Shown here in pieces: positions 1 to 5,409 of a stretch of 5,409 bases of DNA; position 1 is the first letter of the stretch, and each line of letters begins with the position of its first letter. Source of the DNA: an uncultured Prevotella sp. Lineage in GTDB: Bacteria; Bacteroidota; Bacteroidia; Bacteroidales; Bacteroidaceae. The stretch covers positions 1-5,409 of the forward strand of contig CALBJK010000276.1 of NCBI GenBank assembly GCA_937892695.1, given 5' to 3'. Below the pieces are notes generated by a model, which saw only the letters and a program-made list of their open reading frames with translations, did not search any database and had not been told where the DNA came from. The position numbers and the translations under genes are program-made.

Positions 1-1743
1 GCCGAGTGTTGACGTGGTGGTGAAGTTTGTCACCTTAAGTGCTGCCGGATTATAGTCGGCGGGAAGCAGAGCAAGCTCGCCGAGATTCATGTCGAAAGCG
101 GTCACTGCCGATGCGGCCTTTATGTTGAGCGCAACCATGTAGACTGTTTTGCCGTTGAGCTGCGAGAGATCGTATTCGGCTATTGTCCATCCGTTCTCCT
201 CCTTTGTGGACGATGGCTGGATAGTCACATTGGGGTTGATGGAGCTTTCTGTGGAGAACTGAGCCTCCAGTGTGGCTCCCTGCCCACCCTTATACACAAC
301 CTTCATCTTGCCGCCGTCGGTCACGGGAATCATTGTCTTGTAAAGGCGCATGAGATGGTCGCCGGCAGAGAGGGAACCGGATATCTTGAAGCTTGATCCG
401 ACGTTCCACGCGTCGTCCCAGTCGATGTCCACCTTCAGGTCGCCACGGTTCTCTATCCACCAGCGCCAAGTCGGCAGGACGGACTGCACGCCAGAGTGGT
501 ACCAGTCGTGGGTGCCACGCTTTTTGCCGTGGACGAATCGGTATTTACCCACTCCAACGCACATAGAACTCATGAACGGCATGCTCTGGATGGCCGATCG
601 CTCGCACATGGCGTTTGACAGTCCGGGCCAAGTGGGTGTGGGGTCAATCCATGATGTCTCTTTCTCGGGAGTGATGTAGGACGGGTCGCCCTTGGTGTTC
701 ACCCACATGTTCTGCTCATAGCGGAACACGCCCTTCACGGCATCGTAGGCTTTTTCGCCGCAGTTGTCGGGAGTGTTGAGAAGATTCTTCACCCAGTCCT
801 TCCACAGACGCTCCTCTGGACAGAAGAGGTCGAGCGAGCCTACATGGCCGTCTTTTGGCATGGCGGCACGGAGCTGTCCGCCCCATCCGTCATAACCGGA
901 GTTCACAACCTGCACTCCGGCATAAATTTTCGAGAAGGTCTGCGCTTCGGTGCACCCAATGCTTGCGGCCTCGCTGCGGTGGTCACCGGCGGAACCGTAC
1001 TCAAGGAACTGCGACGTGTTGATGTGTGTCTTCATCTTCTCCGTGTCGACGATGTTGCGTGCGTCGTACCACTGTATCTCCATCCAAGGCTGTCCTCCGG
1101 CCTCAGCGTAGCTCATGTACTCGCGAATCCAGTCGTTCCATCCGTCGTGTCCGCCCGACTCGGAGTTGATGAACCATCCGTCAAAACCCAAGTAGGAGGC
1201 AATCTCGTAAAGTTTCTTGGCGTAGATGTAGGAGCCGTTCTCCTTTGTACACATCTGCACCACCCAGTCGTATGTGCCTCCATAGTAGGTGGGAGGGAAG
1301 AAAATCTGTCCCAACACCTTCACGCCCTGCGCGTGGGCCGCGTCAACGACGGGTGCCGGAGGCGGAATGATGATGCCCTCGGATGCTGAGCCTGCCCAGT
1401 AGACCAGTTTGTCCATGTACTGCCAGTAGGTTGGCTGGTAGCCGGTGAAGTTGAGGTCACCCTGTGAGGGACACTGCGAGCAAGTGGGGAAAAGAATTGT
1501 AGCGTTGCAAAGCTCACCTTCATACCACTGGTATTCGTTGGCTTTCATGATTGTCGGTTCCTTGAAACGTTTTGCCAGTGGCACACGCGAGCGGTTGAAC
1601 CTCGCGTTGACATCGTTTTCGGGACTCCAGTTCTTCACCTTGTCAGGATGCCAGCAGCCACCGTATGGCTGTTGCGCCTGTGCGCCAAGGCAGGCCGAAG
1701 CCATTACCGATGCGGCTAAGATAAAGCGTCTAAATGATGACAT
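1..1743 (-). CDS. Secreted GH85 endo-beta-N-acetylglucosaminidase (3'-truncated by window edge)
   Basis: Family 85 enzymes cleave the GlcNAc-beta-1,4-GlcNAc core of N-linked glycans, releasing the glycan from the protein. The frame stays open for 581 codons to base 1 with no stop. The ATG at 1743 is the first possible start, because an in-frame TAA lies five codons upstream; no clear Shine-Dalgarno is seen, only an A-rich leader. Residues 1-23 form a signal peptide (RR, hydrophobic core, AQA before QQ), so export to the periplasm or cell surface is expected. The TIM-barrel region spans about 65-400: YWQYMDKLVYW (106-116), IIIPPP (124-129), DAAHAQGVKVLG (134-145), then GFDGWFINSES (186-196). 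N193 and E195 match the Asn-x-Glu catalytic pair of the family (N171/E173 in Endo-A): the Asn orients the substrate acetamido group and the Glu is the acid/base. QSVLPTWRWW (420-429) is also family-like. Residues about 438-560 look like a beta-sandwich accessory domain, and a further domain begins near 569. C18 could suggest a lipobox, but signal peptidase I cleavage fits better. The family call is confident; glycan preference is unknown. Confidence 0.9.
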   Translation of the reverse strand, partial: MSSFRRFILAASVMASACLGAQAQQPYGGCWHPDKVKNWSPENDVNARFNRSRVPLAKRFKEPTIMKANEYQWYEGELCNATILFPTCSQCPSQGDLNFTGYQPTYWQYMDKLVYWAGSASEGIIIPPPAPVVDAAHAQGVKVLGQIFFPPTYYGGTYDWVVQMCTKENGSYIYAKKLYEIASYLGFDGWFINSESGGHDGWNDWIREYMSYAEAGGQPWMEIQWYDARNIVDTEKMKTHINTSQFLEYGSAGDHRSEAASIGCTEAQTFSKIYAGVQVVNSGYDGWGGQLRAAMPKDGHVGSLDLFCPEERLWKDWVKNLLNTPDNCGEKAYDAVKGVFRYEQNMWVNTKGDPSYITPEKETSWIDPTPTWPGLSNAMCERSAIQSMPFMSSMCVGVGKYRFVHGKKRGTHDWYHSGVQSVLPTWRWWIENRGDLKVDIDWDDAWNVGSSFKISGSLSAGDHLMRLYKTMIPVTDGGKMKVVYKGGQGATLEAQFSTESSINPNVTIQPSSTKEENGWTIAEYDLSQLNGKTVYMVALNIKAASAVTAFDMNLGELALLPADYNPAALKVTNFTTTSTLG

Positions 1744-1876
1744 AGTTTTACTTTTTTAATTGTTAGTAATAATTCAGTTCGTATGATATGTTTACACATT
1801 CTGTTTCTTTTGTTGTTGTCTTTTTAATGTCAGGTTTGTGATATTATATGAATGTAGCGTTTTGGACTCTTTGTTC

Positions 1877-1910
1877 AAGTTTAGGCCGCTTGTTCTCAAT
1901 TAAGTTTAGG
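1877..1910. repeat. Short direct repeat AAGTTTAGG x2 upstream of the GH85 gene
   Basis: AAGTTTAGG occurs at 1877-1885 and again at 1902-1910, 25 bp start to start. TTGTTC also occurs twice close by, at 1871-1876 and 1890-1895. The repeats lie between the candidate promoter and the GH85 start. They could bind a regulator, or be chance repetition in AT-rich DNA. Confidence 0.3.
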
Positions 1911-1960
1911 TCAACTCGTTTGAGGCTAATTTTTTCATATCCTTCTATAAGCAAGGTGTT

Positions 1961-1991
1961 CAAAATTAATCGCATATATGAACCCTAAAAA
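1961..1991 (-). promoter_or_regulatory. Candidate Bacteroidetes-type promoter for the GH85 gene
   Basis: On the minus strand, TAATTTTG (1968-1961) matches the Bacteroidetes -7 consensus TAnnTTTG exactly. Nineteen bases upstream lies TTTT (1991-1988), a partial match to the -33 element TTTG. Use of this site would give a leader of about 210 nt before the ATG at 1743. A weaker alternative nearer the gene is CTTG, 19 bases, then TACATTCA (minus strand, ending near 1849), followed by TATAAT-like sequence. The choice between them cannot be made from sequence alone. Confidence 0.35.
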
Positions 1992-2144
1992 TAAGGTTAT
2001 GCTTTTAAATGCCCTTTACGTTCTCTTACCACCAGTCTGCCAAGCTCTCATCGGTCGTTTAGCAAGCTACAATCCACCCTTCGGGGCTGAACATACAGAA
2101 GGGAATAGAGCATAAATTCATTTGAACTAATATAGAATATCTAC

Positions 2145-2157
2145 TTGTCAATGACAA
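2145..2157. promoter_or_regulatory. 13-bp palindrome, operator-like
   Basis: TTGTCA-A-TGACAA is a perfect inverted repeat with 6-bp arms and a single central base. Such compact palindromes can be dimeric regulator sites, but it lies about 400 bp upstream of the GH85 start and matches no operator I can name. It may be chance. Confidence 0.2.
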
Positions 2158-2236
2158 CTTTTCATAGTGATAACAACATAAAAGATGAATATACTTACAG
2201 CCATTTTTATTTTTAACATTCTTTTAATTACACAAT

Positions 2237-2258
2237 ATTCACGGTAACCATCGTGAAT
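2237..2258. repeat. Small inverted repeat downstream of the mutS terminator
   Basis: ATTCACG (2237-2243) pairs with CGTGAAT (2252-2258) across an 8-base spacer, and a G-T and a T-A pair can extend the stem inward. No T-run follows on either strand, so it is not a typical intrinsic terminator. It lies 20 bp from the strong terminator hairpin. Confidence 0.3.
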
Positions 2259-2277
2259 TCAACAAGCAAACACATAC

Positions 2278-2313
2278 AAAAACTTCCGTAACTTAAATGT
2301 TACGGAAGTTTTT
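2278..2313 (-). terminator. Intrinsic terminator of mutS
   Basis: AACTTCCGTAAC (2281-2292) and GTTACGGAAGTT (2299-2310) form a perfect 12-bp stem with a 6-base loop. Flanking AAA/TTT extends it to 15 bp. Read on the minus strand the stem runs into TTTTTG, as expected for a Rho-independent terminator, and it sits about 65 nt past the mutS stop. On the plus strand it also runs into a T-stretch, so it could act in both directions. It separates mutS transcription from the GH85 gene. Confidence 0.88.
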
Positions 2314-2374
2314 GCTTTATCTCAAATATTATTTCTTTAGATTCGTTGACAAACGAAGTGAATAAAGCCATTGG

Positions 2375-5011
2375 TCACGACTTACCCGTAACAATTTTCT
2401 TTATTTCATTCAGCTTATTAAGGGCTTCTACTGGAGTGAGGTTGTTGATGTCGAGACATAGAATCTCGTCGCGTATCTGGCTGAGCACCGGATCATCGAG
2501 CTGGAAGAAGCTCAGCTGCATATCGTCGCGGCTGCTGCTTATCCTATCAGCCGAAGGCTTGCCTACACCTCCAACCGAAGCATTGTCGGCTTCGAGTTCC
2601 TTCAATATGGCGTTGGCACGCCTGACTATGCTTTTCGGCATTCCCGCAATCTCTGCAACGTGTATGCCGAATGAGTGTTCAGAGCCGCCACGCATGAGCT
2701 TACGCAGGAAGATGACCTTGCCTCCTACTTCCTTTACGCTGACATTGTAGTTTTTGATGCGCGGGAAGTTCTTCTCCATCTCGTTCAGTTCGTGGTAGTG
2801 GGTGGCGAAAAGCGTGCGGGCACGCGCCTTGGGCTGTTCGTGCAGATATTCTACAATGGCCCACGCTATGGAAATGCCGTCGTAGGTAGACGTTCCGCGT
2901 CCCAGCTCGTCGAAGAGCACGAGTGAGTGGGGCGTGACGTTGTTCAGAATGTCTGCGGCTTCGGTCATTTCCACCATAAACGTCGATTCGCCAAGCGAAA
3001 TGTTGTCCGACGCTCCCACACGAGTGAATATTTTATCCACCAAGCCTATTTTCGCGCTTTCTGCCGGGACGAAGCAGCCCATCTGCGACATCAGTACTAT
3101 TAGGGCCGTCTGACGCAGCAGAGCCGATTTTCCGGCCATGTTCGGTCCGGTAATCATCATTATCTGTTGCTGCTCGGTGTCGAGCTTTACGTCGTTGGGC
3201 ACGTAGCTTTCGCCAGCTGGCAGCTGTGTCTCAATGACGGGATGGCGGCCGGAATGAATGTCTATGACATCGTCGTCGGCCATTACTGGACGCACATAGC
3301 AGTGTTCTTCCGATGTCTTGGCAAACGACAGCAGACAGTCTATCCGGGCTATGATGTTGGCGTTGATCTGTATCTGGGGAATGAACTCCTGCATGGCTGT
3401 GACCAGTTCGGTGAAGAGGCGCGTTTCGAGAGTAAGAATCTTCTCGTCGGCACCCATTATCTTTTCTTCATATTCTTTCAGCTCCTGGGTGATGTAGCGT
3501 TCGGCGTTGGCCAGAGTCTGTTTCCTTATCCACTCCTGCGGCACCTTGTCCTTATACGTGTTGCGCACTTCGAGGTAGTAGCCGAACACATTGTTGTAGC
3601 CCACCTTCAGCGAGGCTATGCCCGTTTCTTCTATTTCGCGTTGCTGTATCTTGAGCAGATAGTCGCGTCCGCCACGCGATATCTCTCGCAGCTCGTCCAG
3701 TTCGGGACAGAAGCCGTCGGCTATCACCCCACCCTTGTTCACGAGCTGTGGCGGGTCGGGCTGTATTTCGTTTTCGATGCGTCCTCGCAGACTTTCGCAC
3801 AGATTGAGTCGTTCGCCAATGGTCTTTATCGAAGGGTTGTCGGCATAGAGACATGCCGTCTTTATTGGCACGATGGCCTGGAGGGCAGTCTTCAGCTGCA
3901 CCACTTCACGGGGCGACACCCGACCTACGGCCACCTTGGATATGATGCGCTCTATGTCGCCTATGCGGTGGAGCTGTTCGTCGATGCACTGACAGAAGTC
4001 GGGATGACGGAAGAAGTGGTCGACCGTGTCCAGACGGTCGTCTATCTGCTTGCGGTCGCGCAGCGGAAACACAATCCAGCGTTTGAGCATACGTCCGCCC
4101 ATAGGAGTGACAGTGCGGTCGATTACGTCGAGCAGCGACGACCCGTCTTCCTGCATCGGGGCGAGCAGTTCGAGCGAACGGATGGTGAACTTGTCGAGCC
4201 TGACGTAGCGGTCTTCCTCTATTCGGGCCAGCGAAGTGATGTGCCCGATATGGGTGTGCTGTGTCAGTTCCAGATATTGCAGAATCACTCCCGAGGCAAT
4301 CACGCCGTTGTGCAGATGGTCTACACCGAAGCCCTTGAGCGACTTAGTGCCGAAATGCTTAAGCAGCTTCTGGCGCGAGCTTTGCTCGGTGAACATCCAG
4401 TCGTCCAGTTCGAATACGCACCACCGTGTACCGAAATGCTTTTCAAACTCCTGCTTCATCGCCTTGTCGTAAAGCATCTCCTTGGGCTGGAAGCTGCCGA
4501 GCAGCTTTTCTACATAGTCGGCCGTGCCTTCTCCTGTGAGAAACTCGCCGGTAGATATGTCGAGAAAGGCCACGCCTACCGATGTTTTGCCGAAGTGGAC
4601 GGCGGCCAGGAAGTTGTTTTCCTTATAGTTGAGCACGTTGTCGCCCATAGCCACTCCGGGCGTTACCAGTTCGGTTATGCCGCGTTTTACGAGAGTCTTT
4701 GTGAGTTTCGGGTCTTCGAGCTGGTCGCAGATAGCCACGCGCCTGCCTGCTCTGATAAGTTTGGGCAGATAAGTGTCGAGGGCATGATGGGGGAATCCTG
4801 CCATTTCGGTAGCCTGTCCGTTGGTTCGTCCGTTGCTTCGGCGCGTGAGCGTTATGCCGAGCAACTTCGACGCAGCGATAGCGTCTTCACAATATGTCTC
4901 GTAGAAATCGCCACAGCGGAACAGCAACAGGGCATCGGGATGCTTGGCCTTGAGCGAAAAAAACTGCTGCATCATCGGCGTGAGTCCCTTGTCCTTCTTT
5001 TCTTTGGGCAT
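2375..5011 (-). CDS. mutS: DNA mismatch repair protein MutS
   Basis: MutS is the cytoplasmic ATPase that detects base mismatches and small loops after replication and recruits MutL. The 878-aa protein is complete and of normal length. The N-terminal mismatch-binding domain carries GDFYE (34-38), whose F36 and E38 are the residues that contact the mismatch. Connector, lever and clamp regions follow (about 130-570). The ATPase domain has Walker A GPNMAGKS (622-629), the MutS signature around FTRVGASDNISLGEST (662-677), Walker B LVLFDE (697-702), and ATHYHEL with the switch His738. QLSFF (832-836) matches the beta-clamp-binding pentapeptide known near the MutS C-terminus, followed by a helical tail to 878. 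The ATG at 5011 is the first possible start, since an in-frame TAA lies five codons upstream, and AAGG about 9 nt before it may serve as a weak Shine-Dalgarno. The stop is TGA. No frameshift or missing catalytic residue is seen. It appears to be transcribed alone. Confidence 0.98.
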   Translation of the reverse strand: MPKEKKDKGLTPMMQQFFSLKAKHPDALLLFRCGDFYETYCEDAIAASKLLGITLTRRSNGRTNGQATEMAGFPHHALDTYLPKLIRAGRRVAICDQLEDPKLTKTLVKRGITELVTPGVAMGDNVLNYKENNFLAAVHFGKTSVGVAFLDISTGEFLTGEGTADYVEKLLGSFQPKEMLYDKAMKQEFEKHFGTRWCVFELDDWMFTEQSSRQKLLKHFGTKSLKGFGVDHLHNGVIASGVILQYLELTQHTHIGHITSLARIEEDRYVRLDKFTIRSLELLAPMQEDGSSLLDVIDRTVTPMGGRMLKRWIVFPLRDRKQIDDRLDTVDHFFRHPDFCQCIDEQLHRIGDIERIISKVAVGRVSPREVVQLKTALQAIVPIKTACLYADNPSIKTIGERLNLCESLRGRIENEIQPDPPQLVNKGGVIADGFCPELDELREISRGGRDYLLKIQQREIEETGIASLKVGYNNVFGYYLEVRNTYKDKVPQEWIRKQTLANAERYITQELKEYEEKIMGADEKILTLETRLFTELVTAMQEFIPQIQINANIIARIDCLLSFAKTSEEHCYVRPVMADDDVIDIHSGRHPVIETQLPAGESYVPNDVKLDTEQQQIMMITGPNMAGKSALLRQTALIVLMSQMGCFVPAESAKIGLVDKIFTRVGASDNISLGESTFMVEMTEAADILNNVTPHSLVLFDELGRGTSTYDGISIAWAIVEYLHEQPKARARTLFATHYHELNEMEKNFPRIKNYNVSVKEVGGKVIFLRKLMRGGSEHSFGIHVAEIAGMPKSIVRRANAILKELEADNASVGGVGKPSADRISSSRDDMQLSFFQLDDPVLSQIRDEILCLDINNLTPVEALNKLNEIKKIVTGKS

Positions 5012-5056
5012 TGTCTCTTTACCTTAATATTTTGGAATGATTCTTTCTTTGTCTAA

Positions 5057-5075
5057 CGGTCGGCCAGAGCGACCG
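5057..5075 (-). other. GC-rich hairpin in the mutS leader
   Basis: CGGTCG (5057-5062) and CGACCG (5070-5075) form a 6-bp, G+C-rich stem with a 7-base loop, in otherwise AT-rich DNA. It lies between the predicted mutS promoter and the ATG at 5011, so it would sit about 45 nt before the start codon in the mRNA. No T-run follows in the mutS direction, so it is not an obvious attenuator. It could influence mRNA stability or bind a regulator. Confidence 0.45.
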
Positions 5076-5092
5076 ATCTTATTAATGATATG

Positions 5093-5124
5093 CAAAATTA
5101 CTGCAAAAGAGCGGAATAAAGAAA
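5093..5124 (-). promoter_or_regulatory. Predicted mutS promoter (Bacteroidetes -33/-7 type)
   Basis: On the minus strand, TAATTTTG (5100-5093) is an exact match to the Bacteroidetes primary-sigma -7 element TAnnTTTG. TTTC (5124-5121) lies 20 bases upstream, a three-of-four match to the -33 element TTTG at normal spacing. Transcription would start near 5085, giving a leader of roughly 75 nt. Confidence 0.6.
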
Positions 5125-5127
5125 CAT

Positions 5128-5409
5128 TTGATTTTTTTTATAAAAAACAATTATATCGTGCTGAAAGAAAGGCATATTCATACAAAAAGCAAACACGCCA
5201 AAATAAATCACAAGCTTGTTAATATAGTTATAAAGCCGACTCTTACCGAACAGGGTTACACGCTTTACAGCTGTTCGGTATGCGGTTGCAGCTACAAGGA
5301 TAACTATACGCCTGTGCGGGAAAAGCCGTCAAAGGTGACAGGTCTTATATTCGGTGCAAGAAGTGCGGATTACGTTTAGCTCAGGTGGAATAAGGATACG
5401 AATGCCGAC
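5128..5409 (+). pseudogene. Fragment of a CxxC-repeat / fibronectin-III-like surface protein, with in-frame TAG
   Basis: The frame opens at TTG 5128 but has no ATG and no signal peptide, and its first 27 codons are lysine-rich, AT-rich sequence resembling no domain. Recognisable sequence starts near 5209 (residue 28): HKLVNIVIKPTLTEQGYT then CSVCGCSYKDNYT. This resembles the repeat 'PTCTEKGYTTYTCSxCGxSYxDxYT' found in large extracellular proteins of gut bacteria. The first conserved Cys is Leu39 here; the CxxC pair is C49/C52. PSKVTGL and the following residues look like the first strands of a fibronectin-III domain. TAG at 5377-5379 stops the frame after ADYV, yet the same frame continues LRWNKDTNAD to the window edge, just as such a domain would read on. 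The missing 5' part, lost Cys and in-frame stop together suggest a degraded remnant. Alternatives are stop readthrough, a sequencing error or a real 83-aa protein. The native function is unknown, and the fragment is cut by the right edge. Confidence 0.6.

Larger units (their letters stand above)
1844..2125. other. Intergenic element with broken short frames; possible decayed or dispersed sequence
   Basis: This part of the 631-bp gap does not look like simple AT-rich spacer. Bases about 2012-2106 are clearly richer in G+C than both flanks. On the plus strand a frame opens at ATG 2009, reads MPFTFSYHQSAKLSSVV, hits TAG at 2060-2062, then continues in frame for another 20 codons to TGA at 2123-2125. 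On the minus strand a 43-codon frame runs from ATG 1975 to TAA at 1844, ending RVQNATFI. CCC-TTCG-GGG (2077-2086) would form a UUCG-capped hairpin, and CCCTTC (2077-2082) can also pair with GAAGGG (2098-2103). No tRNA, rRNA or known riboswitch is recognised. It may be a dispersed repeat, a structured RNA or gene debris; none is proven. Confidence 0.3.

Noticed and set aside
844..1389. A 181-codon plus-strand frame, plus shorter frames at 350-679 and 1445-1759
   Set aside because: All are antisense to the GH85 gene, whose minus-strand frame is unbroken and carries clear family motifs.
1320..1523. A 67-codon minus-strand frame
   Set aside because: It overlaps the GH85 coding sequence on the same strand in another frame and has no recognisable content.
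1758..1760. Lipoprotein signal in the GH85 precursor and alternative GH85 starts
   Set aside because: C18 lacks a good lipobox and no acidic residues follow, while AQA before QQ is a good signal peptidase I site. An in-frame TAA just upstream excludes an earlier start.
2346..2926. Plus-strand frames of 134 and 83 codons at the 3' end of mutS
   Set aside because: They are antisense to conserved MutS ATPase and C-terminal sequence and show no independent coding signals.
3552..3854. A 100-codon minus-strand frame inside mutS
   Set aside because: It is an alternative-frame shadow of the mutS clamp/lever region with low-complexity, Arg-rich translation.
3167..5056. A 629-codon open frame on the plus strand
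   Set aside because: It lies almost wholly antisense to the complete mutS. Its translation shows no recognisable domain and it has no promoter or ribosome site; it is a by-product of mutS codon use.
1..5409. CRISPR array, insertion sequence, tRNA or rRNA
   Set aside because: No regularly spaced repeats, transposase, terminal inverted repeats, cloverleaf or rRNA sequence was seen on either strand.

Overview
The window looks like chromosomal DNA from a Bacteroidales bacterium, most likely Prevotellaceae; this lineage call is an inference. The support is a MutS with Bacteroidetes-style wording (Walker A read as GPNMAGKSALL), A-rich translation starts with weak or no Shine-Dalgarno, and the Bacteroidetes -7 promoter element TAnnTTTG (as TAATTTTG) upstream of both leftward genes. 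A secreted glycoside hydrolase of family 85 also fits a glycan-degrading gut or rumen Bacteroidales.

Layout, left to right. Bases 1-1743 (minus strand) hold the first 581 codons of a GH85 endo-beta-N-acetylglucosaminidase with a signal peptide. Its C-terminus lies beyond the left edge, so there is no stop codon in the window. Bases 1744-2374 form a 631-bp intergenic gap. It contains a strong hairpin terminator just after mutS, several small palindromes, a candidate promoter for the GH85 gene, and a G+C-richer patch with broken short reading frames that looks like a decayed or dispersed element. Bases 2375-5011 (minus strand) are a complete mutS (878 aa). Bases 5012-5127 hold the mutS leader and promoter. 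Bases 5128-5409 (plus strand) carry a broken piece of a surface-type protein: one Cys-x-x-Cys repeat followed by the start of a fibronectin-III-like domain, interrupted by an in-frame TAG and cut by the right edge.

The two main genes point the same way but are separated by a terminator and over 600 bp, and their functions are unrelated (DNA mismatch repair versus N-glycan release). They are best read as separate transcription units. I see no evidence of a new multi-gene system. The points most worth a second look are the interrupted CxxC/Fn3 fragment next to the mutS promoter and the intergenic element between mutS and the GH85 gene.
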